This document shows, piece by piece, positions 24,948-33,332 of a stretch of DNA of 58,126 nt (the first letter of the stretch is position 1; each line of letters opens with the position of its first letter). The notes below the pieces were generated by a model. It had not been told where the DNA came from. It saw only the letters and a list, made by a program, of their open reading frames with translations, and did not search any database. A program made the translations under genes and the position numbers. Source of the stretch: Amycolatopsis thermalba (GTDB taxonomy: Bacteria; Actinomycetota; Actinomycetes; Mycobacteriales; Pseudonocardiaceae); contig NZ_PQHW01000039.1 of the NCBI RefSeq assembly GCF_003385215.1, forward strand, positions 1 through 58,126, read 5' to 3'.

Positions 24948-25666
24948 CCGGGCCGGACGCCGGCGCGGTCGGGGTGACGACGGCCGACGGCATCGCCGTC
25001 GTCACCCTGGACCGGGCCGCCAAGCGCAACGCCCTGTCCACCCACCTGGAGTCGCGGCTCGCCGAGGCGCTGCGGTCACCGTCCGTCGTGGACTCCCGCG
25101 CGGTGGTGATCACCGGCGGGGCGGAGGTGTTCTCCGCCGGCGCGGACGTCACCGAGCTGCGGGAGATGACGCCGGCCGCGATCGCCGCCTACTACCGCGC
25201 GTCCGGCGCGGTGTACGAGGCGGTCGCGAACCTGCCGCAGCCGACGGTCGCCGCGATCACCGGCTACTGCCTCGGCGGCGGGCTGGAACTCGCGCTGGCC
25301 TGTGACCTGCGGGTGGCCGACGAGCGGGCCGAGTTCGGCTTCCCCGAGATCGGGCTCGGCATCCTGCCCGGCTCCGGCGGCATCGCCCGGGTGGTGCGCG
25401 AGCTGGGCCCGGCCCGCACCCGCGACCTGGTGCTGCGCGGCCGCCGGTTCGGGCCCGCGGAGGCGGCGAGCTGGGGTCTGCTCACCGAGGTCGTGCCGGC
25501 CGGGGCGCATGTCGACCGCGCCCGCGCGCTCGCCGCCGAGCTCGCGGCCGCGCCACCCCAGGCACTGGCCTGGACCAAGCAGGTCATCGACGCCGCCGCC
25601 GAGTCCTCGCACCGCACCGCGCTGCTGCTGGAGCAGCTGGCCTACGCCGCGCTCAACCGCACCTGA
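24944..25666 (+). CDS. Enoyl-CoA hydratase/isomerase family protein
   Basis: 240-residue crotonase-fold protein. Oxyanion-hole segments are seen at VFSAGADVTEL and AAITGYCLGGGLELALACDLR; the catalytic Glu candidates are in AEFGFPEIGLGILPGSGG. It would hydrate the enoyl-CoA made by the preceding dehydrogenase. The GTG at 24944 overlaps the dehydrogenase stop (GTGA) and has GGAGGCGGA upstream, which fixes the start. The length is slightly short but complete, ending in the usual C-terminal helix. Confidence 0.92.
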   Translation: MTGPDAGAVGVTTADGIAVVTLDRAAKRNALSTHLESRLAEALRSPSVVDSRAVVITGGAEVFSAGADVTELREMTPAAIAAYYRASGAVYEAVANLPQPTVAAITGYCLGGGLELALACDLRVADERAEFGFPEIGLGILPGSGGIARVVRELGPARTRDLVLRGRRFGPAEAASWGLLTEVVPAGAHVDRARALAAELAAAPPQALAWTKQVIDAAAESSHRTALLLEQLAYAALNRT

Positions 25667-25688
25667 CCTTCACCCCACCGGAGGAGTC

Positions 25689-27146
25689 ATGGACACCGTC
25701 GTCAACTCCCGGAACACCCCGCCACGCCCCGGCGGCCTGCGGGGCATCGAATCCCGCTCCATCGACTACGTGCCCCTGCGCGAACGGCACGGCAAGGCCT
25801 GGCACCTGTGGCCGGTGTGGTTCACCGGCGACGCGCACCTCGCCACCGTCGCCACCGGCGTGCTGGGGATTTCGATGGGGTCGAATCTGCTGTGGACCGG
25901 GATCGCCATCGTCGCCGGCTGCGCGTTCGGCACGTTCTTCATGGCGTTCCACTCCTCGCAGGGCCCGCAGCTCGGGCTGCCGCAGATGATCCAGTCCCGC
26001 CCGCAGTTCGGCTACCTCGGGGCGCTGCTGGTGTGGGTGGTCGCGCTGGTCACCTATCTCGGCTACAACGCGTTCAACCAGCTGCTCGCCGGGGAGGCGG
26101 CGCACCTGTTGTTCGGGGTCGACCCGACCGTGGCCTACCTGGTGTTCACGGTGCTCGCCGTGCTGCTGGCGGTGTTCGGCTACGACTGGATCCACAAGGC
26201 GCAGCGGTGGCTGGCGTACGGGTTGCTGCTGGTGCTGGGTGTGTTCAGCGTGGGCATCGGGTTCACCGGCGAGATCCCGTCCGGGCAGTTCTCCGCGTCC
26301 GGCTTCCACGCCGAGGCGTTCGCCATCCAGTTCTTCGTCGCCGCCGCCTACCAGCTCAGCTGGGCGATCTACGTGTCGGACTACTCGCGCTACCTGCCGC
26401 GCACGGTCGGGGTGCGGGCCACGTTCTGGTGGACCTACCTCGGCGCGCTGATCGGCGGCGCGTGGATGATGCTGGTCGGCGCGGTGGCGGCCTCGCTCAA
26501 CGCCGGGCTGAACACCTCGGAGGCGATCCACCAGGCCGGGAACGCGATCTTCCCCGGGTTCGGGACGGTGCTGGTGGTGCTCGCGCTGCTCGGGCTGATC
26601 ACCATCACCGGGCTGAACTTCTACGGCGCGTCGCTGACCCTGCTGTCCATTGCGGACTCGGTACGGCCGGTGCGGTCCAGCCGTGCCAAGCGGATCGTCA
26701 CGCTGGTGGTCTGCGCGGTGCTGTCCACTTCGGTGGCGCTGTCGGCGTCGGCGAACTTCCTGCACGAGTTCGAGCACTTCCTCGGCATCCTGCTGCTGTT
26801 GTTCACGCCGTGGACCGCGATCAACCTGGTGGACTTCTTCTGGGTGCGGCACACGCACTACTCGATCCGGGAGATCTTCAACCCGCGCGGCATGTACGGC
26901 CGCTGGGGCTGGCGCGGTCTGCTGGCCTACACGATCGGGTTCGTGGCGATGCTGCCGTTCGTCAACTCCGCGGTCTACACCGGACCGGTGGCGCGGCTGC
27001 TCGGCGGCACCGACATCGCGATGCTGCCCGGACTGGTCGTGTCCGGCGCGGTGTACCTGCTGGTGTGCCGCAGCCTGGACACCGCGGCCGAGCGAGCGCT
27101 GATCGCCCGCGCGGACGCCGATCTGGAGACGGCGGAGGTCCGCTGA
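25689..27146 (+). CDS. NCS1 family permease (purine/cytosine/allantoin type)
   Basis: 485 residues with about 12 membrane helices. NCS1 features are the amphipathic N-terminal GIESRSIDYVPLRERHGKAWHLWPVWF, the helix-1 region TVATGVLGISMGSNLLW, GPQLGLPQMIQSRPQFG, and YVSDYSRYLP in helix 6. It should import a nucleobase, hydantoin, allantoin or similar N-heterocycle with H+ or Na+. It follows the hydratase by 22 bp with GGAGGAGTC before the ATG, so it is in the acyl-CoA operon. This is an odd partner, hinting that the acid degraded there carries an N-heterocycle or that the permease has a different substrate. Confidence 0.92.
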   Translation: MDTVVNSRNTPPRPGGLRGIESRSIDYVPLRERHGKAWHLWPVWFTGDAHLATVATGVLGISMGSNLLWTGIAIVAGCAFGTFFMAFHSSQGPQLGLPQMIQSRPQFGYLGALLVWVVALVTYLGYNAFNQLLAGEAAHLLFGVDPTVAYLVFTVLAVLLAVFGYDWIHKAQRWLAYGLLLVLGVFSVGIGFTGEIPSGQFSASGFHAEAFAIQFFVAAAYQLSWAIYVSDYSRYLPRTVGVRATFWWTYLGALIGGAWMMLVGAVAASLNAGLNTSEAIHQAGNAIFPGFGTVLVVLALLGLITITGLNFYGASLTLLSIADSVRPVRSSRAKRIVTLVVCAVLSTSVALSASANFLHEFEHFLGILLLLFTPWTAINLVDFFWVRHTHYSIREIFNPRGMYGRWGWRGLLAYTIGFVAMLPFVNSAVYTGPVARLLGGTDIAMLPGLVVSGAVYLLVCRSLDTAAERALIARADADLETAEVR

Positions 27147-27152
27147 TCCCGT

Positions 27153-27186
27153 CCGGCGGCGAGTACTTCCCGGTGCTCGCCGCCGG
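27153..27186 (+). terminator. 11-bp stem hairpin after the NCS1 permease
   Basis: CCGGCGGCGAG (27153-27163) and CTCGCCGCCGG (27176-27186) pair perfectly around a 12-base loop, starting 7 bp after the permease stop. There is no U tract. It ends the acyl-CoA operon. Confidence 0.75.
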
Positions 27187-27267
27187 GCCGGGGTTCGCTC
27201 CGCGTCCGGGCTGCTCCGGCTCCGGGTGGAGTAGCCTCGGTCGCGGCAGCGGCGAGAAGGGATCCGG

Positions 27268-27690
27268 ATGGCGCTCGACGCGGTGGACGAGCCCGGCCGA
27301 AGATCCGGCGAGGCCCTCGTCCGCGAGGTCACCGCCGTGGCGGCTCAGGCCACCATCCTGCGCCGGGTCCTCCTCGGCTGGGTCCGCGGCCGCGGGCTGC
27401 CGCCCGAGCTGGCCGCCGACCTCGAACTCGCCGCCTACGAGGCCATGGCCAACGTCGTGGACCACGCCTATCCCGACGGCACGCACGGCACCATGACCGT
27501 CACCGCCCGCCACGATCCCGGCGCGATCGTGGTCTGCGTCGCCGACACCGGGCGGTGGCGCGACGGGCTCAGCGACCCCCTGCGCGGCCGCGGGCTCCCC
27601 CTCATCCGCGCCCTCGCCCCCGAAGTCACCGTCACCAGCACCTCGACCGGGACCACCGTCACCATGACCTGGCCCTGGAAGGCCGCCTGA
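27268..27690 (+). CDS. RsbW-like anti-sigma factor / serine kinase (HATPase_c_2)
   Basis: 140-residue GHKL ATPase. The N-box is E58-AMA-N62 (YEAMANVVDHAYPDG), the G1 box is VADTGRWRD and the G2 box is LRGRGLPLIRAL. The size and order match stand-alone anti-sigma/serine kinases that control SigB/SigF-type factors through an anti-anti-sigma partner. No sigma or STAS gene is adjacent, but a matching PP2C/SpoIIE phosphatase is encoded at 33333. A GAAGGGATCCGG site precedes the ATG. It follows the permease terminator and appears monocistronic. Confidence 0.88.
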   Translation: MALDAVDEPGRRSGEALVREVTAVAAQATILRRVLLGWVRGRGLPPELAADLELAAYEAMANVVDHAYPDGTHGTMTVTARHDPGAIVVCVADTGRWRDGLSDPLRGRGLPLIRALAPEVTVTSTSTGTTVTMTWPWKAA

Positions 27691-27796
27691 CCGCACATCC
27701 CGGCTCGTCCCGCCGTCCTTCGAGCGAGTGAAAGGTGCCTCGGCTCCAAACCGAAGCCCGTCCAGCTCCGAATCCGCGCTCGTGACGCCTGTCACA

Positions 27797-27826
27797 CCTG
27801 CCGGCGCGGTGCTACGCGCCGGCAGG
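27797..27826 (+). terminator. 12-bp stem hairpin just upstream of the ferritin-like gene
   Basis: CCTGCCGGCGCG (27797-27808) and CGCGCCGGCAGG (27815-27826) are perfect complements around GTGCTA. It lies 107 bp after the RsbW-like stop and only 19 bp before the ferritin-like ATG. It may terminate the upstream gene, or act as a leader hairpin of the downstream one. Confidence 0.6.
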
Positions 27827-27844
27827 GTCTTCGAACGGAGCACG

Positions 27845-28834
27845 ATGTTCGGCAAAGACTACGTCGCCAAGATCATCCACCGGAGCGCGGAGACGCCCGC
27901 GGACCGGCGGCGCTTCCTCCGCAGCGCCGGCCTGGCCGGCCTCGGTGTCGTCGGTGCCGGCGCGCTCGGCTCGCCGGACTTCGCCTCGGCCGCCACCGCG
28001 GCACGCACCCGGCAGGACGCGCAGCAGCTCAGCGATGCGTCGGTCCTGAATTTCGCGTTGAACCCGGAGTACCTGGAAGCCCAGTTCTACCTGCATGCGG
28101 TGCGCGGAGAGGGCCTGCCCGAGACGTTGCGGACGGGACGCGGGAACCAGGGGCCGGTGACCGGCGGGCGCCGGGTGCGGTTCCGGTCCAAGCGCATCCG
28201 GCAGTACGCCGAGGAGATCGCGGGCGACGAGCTGGCGCACGTCCGGTTCCTGCGCAGCGCACTGGGCTCGGCGGCGGTCGCCCAGCCGGCCATCGACATC
28301 CAGACCAGCTTCACCGCGGCAGCACAGGCGGCCGGCATCGTCCGGCAGGGCCGCACGTTCGACCCCTCCGCCTCGGAGGAGAACTTCCTGCTGGCCGCGT
28401 TCCTCTTCGAGGACGTCGGCGTCACCGCCTACAAGGGCGCCGCACCGCTCATCCAGAACAAGACCTACCTCGAAGCGGCCGCCGGCATCCTCGCCGCCGA
28501 GGCCTACCACGCCGCCAACATCCGGACCTCGATCCTGGAAACCGGGGCGAACGTGTTCGGCGCGGGCGTGCTCAGCCGCAATCTCGACGACGCGGCGAAC
28601 AAGCTCTCCGACGCGCGCGACAGCCTCGACGGAACCACCGATCTGGACCAGGGCGTCCGCGACGCCCGAGGCAACGCCAACATCGTGCCCACGGACCAGT
28701 TCGGCGTCACCTACAGCCGTAGCGCCGCCCAGGTGCTCAACATCGTCTACCTCACCCCCGGGCAAACCACCCGCGGCGGGTTCTTCCCCAGCGGTGTCAA
28801 CGGCGAAATCAACACCAGCGCCGGCAACGCCTGA
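27845..28834 (+). CDS. Tat-exported ferritin-like domain protein
   Basis: 329 residues. A twin-arginine signal is at 21-26 (RRRFLR) followed by SAGLAGLGVVGAGALG and a probable cleavage near A-S-A. The mature part is a ferritin_2-like four-helix domain: LNFALNPEYLEAQFYLHAVRGEGL, AGDELAHVRFLRSAL, FLLAAFLFEDVGVTAYKGAA and GILAAEAYHAANIR. These carry paired E and E-x-x-H residues spaced as in di-iron or desiccation-related (PCC13-62) proteins. It should be exported folded, possibly in oxidative or desiccation stress. The ATG at 27845 is used; an upstream start at 27728 would run through the hairpin and bury the Tat signal. Confidence 0.88.
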   Translation: MFGKDYVAKIIHRSAETPADRRRFLRSAGLAGLGVVGAGALGSPDFASAATAARTRQDAQQLSDASVLNFALNPEYLEAQFYLHAVRGEGLPETLRTGRGNQGPVTGGRRVRFRSKRIRQYAEEIAGDELAHVRFLRSALGSAAVAQPAIDIQTSFTAAAQAAGIVRQGRTFDPSASEENFLLAAFLFEDVGVTAYKGAAPLIQNKTYLEAAAGILAAEAYHAANIRTSILETGANVFGAGVLSRNLDDAANKLSDARDSLDGTTDLDQGVRDARGNANIVPTDQFGVTYSRSAAQVLNIVYLTPGQTTRGGFFPSGVNGEINTSAGNA

Positions 28835-28847
28835 TCGCCTCCCGCCA

Positions 28848-28879
28848 GGCCCGGCCGCGCCTCCGGGTGCGGCCGGGCC
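28848..28879. terminator. 11-bp stem hairpin after the ferritin-like gene
   Basis: GGCCCGGCCGC (28848-28858) and GCGGCCGGGCC (28869-28879) pair perfectly with a 10-base loop. It lies 14 bp after the ferritin-like stop and 25 bp from the end of the minus-strand gene at 28904, so it can act in both directions. Confidence 0.75.
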
Positions 28880-28903
28880 CCGCGGCATGCGCACTCGCGG
28901 AGG

Positions 28904-29335
28904 TCAGGCCGATGCCGTGAACGACACCGCGCCCGCGGCGAGCGCGCCGGTCTCCGCGGCGCGGCGCACCTGCGTGGCGGCGTGCCCGCGACCACCGGAT
29001 TCCCCTTCGCGCAGCCCGAAACCCGAACCCACGAACACCAGCACGACGCCGCGCCCGGCCGCGACCTCCACCCAGTTCCCGGGAACATCGAGCACCGCAT
29101 CCGCGAGCAGCGGCTGGAAATGCGGCCACTCGAGCGTCAGCTCACCCCGCCTGGTCACGTGCATACGCCACCCCGGCGCCGCGTGGAGGGGCAGATGGTC
29201 CAGATCCGTCGTCAGCCGCACCCCGCGCGCCAGGACGACCCGGAACAACGCATCTCGCACCACCGTCGCGCCGGACCGGGCACCCGCCTCACCCTCCATG
29301 AACAGCGCCGCGAACACCACGCCGCAGCGTCCCAC
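28904..29335 (-). CDS. Hypothetical protein
   Basis: Up to 143 residues from a GTG at 29335; an ATG at 29299 is an alternative and neither has a good ribosome-binding site. I do not recognise a family. The central part (TTDLDHLPLHAAPGWRMHVT, then LTLEWPHFQPLLADAVLDVPG and VLVFVGSGFGL) looks like a compact beta-rich domain with a plausible hydrophobic pattern and no signal peptide or Cys cluster. It is convergent with the ferritin-like gene and shares its hairpin. GC-rich DNA gives many chance frames, so confidence is limited. Confidence 0.45.
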   Translation of the reverse strand: MGRCGVVFAALFMEGEAGARSGATVVRDALFRVVLARGVRLTTDLDHLPLHAAPGWRMHVTRRGELTLEWPHFQPLLADAVLDVPGNWVEVAAGRGVVLVFVGSGFGLREGESGGRGHAATQVRRAAETGALAAGAVSFTASA

Positions 29336-29565
29336 AACGACGCCTGCACGTGCAGCCGGCTGACACTCATGATCCGGAAATCCCTGCTCGGCGAGGCGCG
29401 AACCGCCCTGCCGGTCAACCCTCGTTCGTCACGAACGCCAGTCGGGTTTGGTGGCCCCCGCCGGTCCGGGTCACCCCGTGCGCAGCTCGCCAAACCGGAG
29501 ACGGCGCCACCACGAATACCCGGGTGAGCCAGGTACTGGCCGCTCCGCAGGAACAGGACACCACG

Positions 29566-29784
29566 ATGGACGTCTCCACGATGCGTCAGCCCGCCGTGTG
29601 GCTGGCGGGCCGCTGTCCCACCGCCCCGAGCCGGGCCACCACCGTCCGGGACGACCAGGGACGCAGGTGGCACCTCGGCGGCGACCAGTGCTGGCACACC
29701 GACGACGACCGGCACCACACGACGTGGCGGGACCTGTCCGGCCGTACCGATCTCGTCGAAGTGCCGATCACCCCCGCACCGTGA
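29566..29784 (+). CDS. Small Trp/His-rich hypothetical protein
   Basis: 72 residues from the ATG at 29566, with AGGA 10 bases upstream. The sequence is rich in Trp, His and Asp (RRWHLGGDQCWHTDDDRHH, then TTWRDLSGR) and has two Cys. No known family is recognised; the W-H pattern could bind metal or nucleic acid. It lies in a stretch without other plus-strand genes. A longer in-frame start at 29350 would add 72 residues of arginine-rich, non-protein-like sequence, so I prefer the short form. Confidence 0.4.
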   Translation: MDVSTMRQPAVWLAGRCPTAPSRATTVRDDQGRRWHLGGDQCWHTDDDRHHTTWRDLSGRTDLVEVPITPAP

Positions 29785-29933
29785 TCCGCCACGCCGCCGG
29801 CCCGCCACCGATGCGGGGACCGACCGGCACGGGCGGGTCGGACTGCCGGGCGGGCGTCGCCACACCCTCGTCGGTGTGGTTCGCCCAGGGGCCCAGGTCC
29901 AGCAGCAGCCGGATGTCGCCCAGCGCCGGGCCG

Positions 29934-30620
29934 TCAACCCGGCTGGGCACCGTCGTGGTCGCCGGGTGTCAGCCGCAGCTGGTCGGCCAGCAGCGCGGCC
30001 TGAACGCGGTTGTCCAGCCGCAGCTTCGCCAGGATGCGGGAAACGTAGGTCTTGACCGTGGACAGGCTCATGTAGAGGCGTTCGGCGATCTGGGTGTTGT
30101 CCAGGCCGAGCCCGACGTGGCCGAGTACCTCGCGTTCACGCTCGCTGAGCAGGTCGAGCCGCTCGGCGGCGTCCGGGAAGGCGGTCGCCGCGGCGGTGGT
30201 CCTGGCGGAGAGGCGCCGGAGGATCCGCTTGCCGAGTTCGATGTTCAGCACCGCGGCGCCTCCGTGCACCGCCCGGACCGCGCTGATCAGGTCCTTGGGC
30301 GTGAGCTGTTTGAGCAGGAAACCGTCCGCGCCCGCCGTCAGCGCCTCGATCATGAGCTGGTCGTCGTTGAAGGTGGTCAGCGCCAGTACCAGCGGTGGCC
30401 GCGGGTCCTTCTTCAGCTGCGCGGTGGCGGTCACCCCGTCCACCCGGGGCATGCGCAGGTCCATCAGCACCACGTCCGGCCGGTGCTCGCGGCAGGCCAC
30501 GACCGCCTCGGCACCGTCCGCCGCCTCGCCGATCACCTCGATGTCCTCCGCGGACTCCAGGATCGCCCTGGTCCCGGCGCGGATCAGAGCCTGGTCGTCG
30601 ACGACGAGCACCCTGATCAC
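29934..30620 (-). CDS. LuxR/NarL-type response regulator
   Basis: 228 residues. Receiver domain 1-120: acidic pair D8-D9 (VVDDQ), phospho-acceptor D54 in VVLMDLRMPRVDG, T82 region LALTTF and K104 in FLLKQLTPKD. LuxR HTH at about 160-215: LSEREREVLGHVGLGLDNTQIAERLYMSLSTV region and TYVSRILAKLRLDNRVQAA. The GTG at 30620 overlaps the histidine kinase stop (GTGA), fixing the start and pairing it with that kinase. It should activate or repress promoters when phosphorylated. Target genes are not evident. Confidence 0.94.
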   Translation of the reverse strand: MIRVLVVDDQALIRAGTRAILESAEDIEVIGEAADGAEAVVACREHRPDVVLMDLRMPRVDGVTATAQLKKDPRPPLVLALTTFNDDQLMIEALTAGADGFLLKQLTPKDLISAVRAVHGGAAVLNIELGKRILRRLSARTTAAATAFPDAAERLDLLSEREREVLGHVGLGLDNTQIAERLYMSLSTVKTYVSRILAKLRLDNRVQAALLADQLRLTPGDHDGAQPG

Positions 30621-31858
30621 GATGTCGATCGTCCCATCGGCTCCCCGGCCTCGCGACCGCCCCGCGACAGCGGCAGGTCGGCCTCCAGCACGAACCGGGC
30701 GCCGTCGGCCGAGGAACCGGCGGTGAGGCTGCCGCCGGCCAGCGCCGCCTCCTCGGCGAGCAGGCGCAGGCCCCGGCCCGTTCCCGGAAAGGAGGGCCGG
30801 TCCTCCGGCGCGACCGGGCTGGACACCGTCAACCGCAACCGGCCCGCCGCCTGGGTGAGCCGGATGTCGGCTCGCGGCGCACCGGCGTGCCGCAGCACGT
30901 TGGTCAGCGCTTCCCGCACGATGCGATAGCACAGGTCCTCGCCGGTCGAGTCGCACACGGGCCCGGCCGCCGGCGAGTAGGCCACCTCGACACCGAGCGA
31001 CCGGTAGTCCCGCACCAGGTACTCGATGTCTGCGATGCGGAACCCGTCGGCCACCCCGTCGATCTCCCCGATCGGGGTGGACAGCACGTCGAGCACCTCG
31101 CCGAGCTGCCCGATGGCCTTCTGGCCGACGCTCACGATCAGCTCGCTGCGCCGCCGGATGGGCTCGGTGACCGCGGCGTCGACGCTGATCGCGCCCGCCA
31201 TGCTCACCATCACCGTGACGTGGTGGCCGACGCCGTCGTGCATCATCGACGCCAGCCGCGCCCGTTCGGTCAGGCTCCGCTCCCTGAGCGTGCTCTCCCG
31301 GAGCCGTCGCTGCCGTTCCGCCGACTGCGCGGCGTGCCGCTCGCGCTCGGTCAACGCCTCCTCGAGACTGTTCTTCGCCGCGCCCATCGCCAGCGGCGCC
31401 ACCGCGGCGAGGGACCAGTAGACCAGCCCGTCGAGCCCGCTCGACGGCAGGCTGGTCTCGAACTCGAACAGCCGGCCGGGGCCGGTGACCGGCTCGAAGA
31501 ACAGCTGGTGCGCGGGCCAGACCAGGAGCAACCCCATGCAGGTGACGGCGAGCGCCCAGCGCCGTCGCCGGGCCAGCGAGTAGGTCATCACGTAGTTCGC
31601 GTAGGGCAGGTTCGTCATCAGGAACGTGGCGCAGGCCACCACCGTGGCCGCCCAGTCGTACTCCCGCCGCCACCGCCCGACCACCACCGCGCACAACGCC
31701 GCGACCGCGGCGTAGACCGACAGCGACACGGGAGCGGTGCGGTGCAAGCCGGTCAGCAGCCCCACCGCCGCGGGACCGGCGATCACCAGCGCAGCCATCG
31801 CGTCACGCGGTCGCCGGGACCGGAACAGCTGCTGCCAACGCTCCATCACCTCCCCCAT
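30617..31858 (-). CDS. NarL-family sensor histidine kinase
   Basis: 413 residues. The N-terminus has about five hydrophobic helices (22-160), with no large extracellular loop. It therefore may sense a membrane or intramembrane signal. HisKA_3 dimerisation follows with the phospho-acceptor H207 in ASMMHDGVGHHV. The HATPase region has the N-box CYRIVREALTNVLRHAGAP and the G-box PGTGRGLRLLAEEA. The partner regulator overlaps its stop. The start may be the ATG at 31858 or the one four codons in. Architecture resembles DesK/LiaS-type actinobacterial sensors. Confidence 0.92.
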   Translation of the reverse strand: MGEVMERWQQLFRSRRPRDAMAALVIAGPAAVGLLTGLHRTAPVSLSVYAAVAALCAVVVGRWRREYDWAATVVACATFLMTNLPYANYVMTYSLARRRRWALAVTCMGLLLVWPAHQLFFEPVTGPGRLFEFETSLPSSGLDGLVYWSLAAVAPLAMGAAKNSLEEALTERERHAAQSAERQRRLRESTLRERSLTERARLASMMHDGVGHHVTVMVSMAGAISVDAAVTEPIRRRSELIVSVGQKAIGQLGEVLDVLSTPIGEIDGVADGFRIADIEYLVRDYRSLGVEVAYSPAAGPVCDSTGEDLCYRIVREALTNVLRHAGAPRADIRLTQAAGRLRLTVSSPVAPEDRPSFPGTGRGLRLLAEEAALAGGSLTAGSSADGARFVLEADLPLSRGGREAGEPMGRSTS

Positions 31859-32033
31859 CGAAACAGCTCACCGCCGCCGGGGCGACTTCCACGGCCTCGA
31901 TCGAGTGGCGCGTCGACCACTTCGTCAACCAGGGGCTACAAGACGGCGTGAGCCGTCACCCCAGGACGACGCGAACCTCCCCCCGGCTGAGCTGTGCTGG
32001 AGGAGACCAACCGCCCCTGACCTGGAGGAACCG

Positions 32034-33179
32034 ATGACCGCGATCCTGCCGCAGACCGACCGACCGGCCACCCGGCGGCCTCCGCTCATCGCCGGCGCGG
32101 CACCGCGCTCCGGCGGCGTCGCACTGATCCTCGCGACGCGGCCGGAAATCTTCAAACTCGCCCCGGTCCTGTGCCGGCTCGGCCGGCGGGCCAGGGTGGT
32201 GCGGCCCGGGAACCACTCCCCCAGCGCACTGCCCAACCCGGAGTTCGGCGGCGGCACCGGGACCGGATCCCGGAGCTTCCGGGTCGCGGGGGCGCTGGAA
32301 CAGCTGACCCGGCTCTTCGCCGCCGACCGCCCCGAGGTCGTGCTCGTGCACGGCGCGACCGACACCGCGCTCGCCGGCGCGCTCGCCGCTCATTCGCACG
32401 GCATCCCCCTGGTGCACGTCGAGGCCGGGTTGCGCAGCCACGATCTCGCGCTTCCCGAGGAGCGCAACCGGGTGCTCGCCGACCGGGTCTCCGACGTGCT
32501 CTGCGCGCCGACCCCGGTCGAGGTCGGCAACCTCGAAGCCGAGGGACTCGGGGGCCGGGACGTGCGGCTGACCGGCACCACCACCGCCGAGGCCGTGCAC
32601 CACCGGCTCATGCCCGGGCCGGACCGGATCAACGTGCTGCGGAAGTGGGGACTCCAGCCGGACGGATACGTGCTGGCCACCCTCGACCGGCCGGAGAACA
32701 CCGACGACGAGGAAGCGCTGTTCGCGATCGCGAACCAGCTCTCCGGAATCGCCGACGCCGGATACCCGGTCGTGCTGCCCGTCGACCCGCGAACCAGGGC
32801 CGCGGTGATCCGCGCCGGTGTCCTGGCGTCCGCGATGAACCTGCGCGTGGTGAACCGGCTCTGGCACTCCGAGTTCCTCGCGCTGGCCAAGCACGCCGCG
32901 CTGCTGGTCTCAGACTCGGGATCGGTGCAGGAGGAAGCCACCGTGCTGAAGCGGCCGATCCTGGTCGTCCGGCGATCCACCGAACGCCCGGAGGTGCTGC
33001 GGGACTTCGGCAAGCTCGTGCGGCCGCACGACGACATCGCCGGGATCGCGCTGAACTGGCTCACCGACGGCGTCGAGTGCCGCGCCAGGCTCGCGGACAC
33101 GCCCTCCCCGTTCGGGGACGGGCGCAGCAGCGAGCGCATCGCCGACGCCGTCCACCACTTGTCCCTGCTGAACCGCTGA
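32034..33179 (+). CDS. UDP-N-acetylglucosamine 2-epimerase homologue with altered active site
   Basis: 381 residues with the GT-B fold of WecB/MnaA. It keeps LATRPEIFKLAPVLC, HVEAGLRSHDLALPEERNR (Glu130, Glu142), LVSDSGSVQEEATVLKRP and STERPEV. Three usually invariant positions differ: HGDT reads H-G-A-T (Ala108), the H-R-x-E-N histidine is Asp218 in TLDRPEN, and the P-V-H-P histidine is Asp251 in PVDPRT. The region after the first Rossmann helix is also short. It may bind UDP-sugar without normal epimerase chemistry. GGAGGAACCG precedes the ATG. It is divergent from the kinase operon and ends at a hairpin. Confidence 0.85.
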   Translation: MTAILPQTDRPATRRPPLIAGAAPRSGGVALILATRPEIFKLAPVLCRLGRRARVVRPGNHSPSALPNPEFGGGTGTGSRSFRVAGALEQLTRLFAADRPEVVLVHGATDTALAGALAAHSHGIPLVHVEAGLRSHDLALPEERNRVLADRVSDVLCAPTPVEVGNLEAEGLGGRDVRLTGTTTAEAVHHRLMPGPDRINVLRKWGLQPDGYVLATLDRPENTDDEEALFAIANQLSGIADAGYPVVLPVDPRTRAAVIRAGVLASAMNLRVVNRLWHSEFLALAKHAALLVSDSGSVQEEATVLKRPILVVRRSTERPEVLRDFGKLVRPHDDIAGIALNWLTDGVECRARLADTPSPFGDGRSSERIADAVHHLSLLNR

Positions 33180-33202
33180 AGTAGCGCGGTCTCGATGCCC
33201 CG

Positions 33203-33235
33203 GGCGCCTCCCGGCAGCGTGAACCGGGAGGCGCC
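33203..33235 (+). terminator. 12-bp stem hairpin after the epimerase homologue
   Basis: GGCGCCTCCCGG (33203-33214) and CCGGGAGGCGCC (33224-33235) are perfect complements with a 9-base loop, 24 bp after the stop at 33179. Confidence 0.8.
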
Positions 33236-33332
33236 GCCGGCTGCCAAGGTGTGCGTCGTTGCCTAGGGTGGAAGCGCGAGCCGCCGATCACGGACCCGAA
33301 ACGGTCGCGGCAGCGCACAAGGGAGGAACCGG

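Noticed and set aside
24957-27332. Long minus-strand open frames opposite the hydratase and permease genes
   Set aside because: Composition is Arg/Gln/His/Pro rich without family motifs, typical of antisense frames in GC-rich coding DNA.
29768-29950. 60-residue minus-strand frame before the response regulator end
   Set aside because: No ribosome-binding site, overlap with the small plus-strand frame, and no family resemblance.
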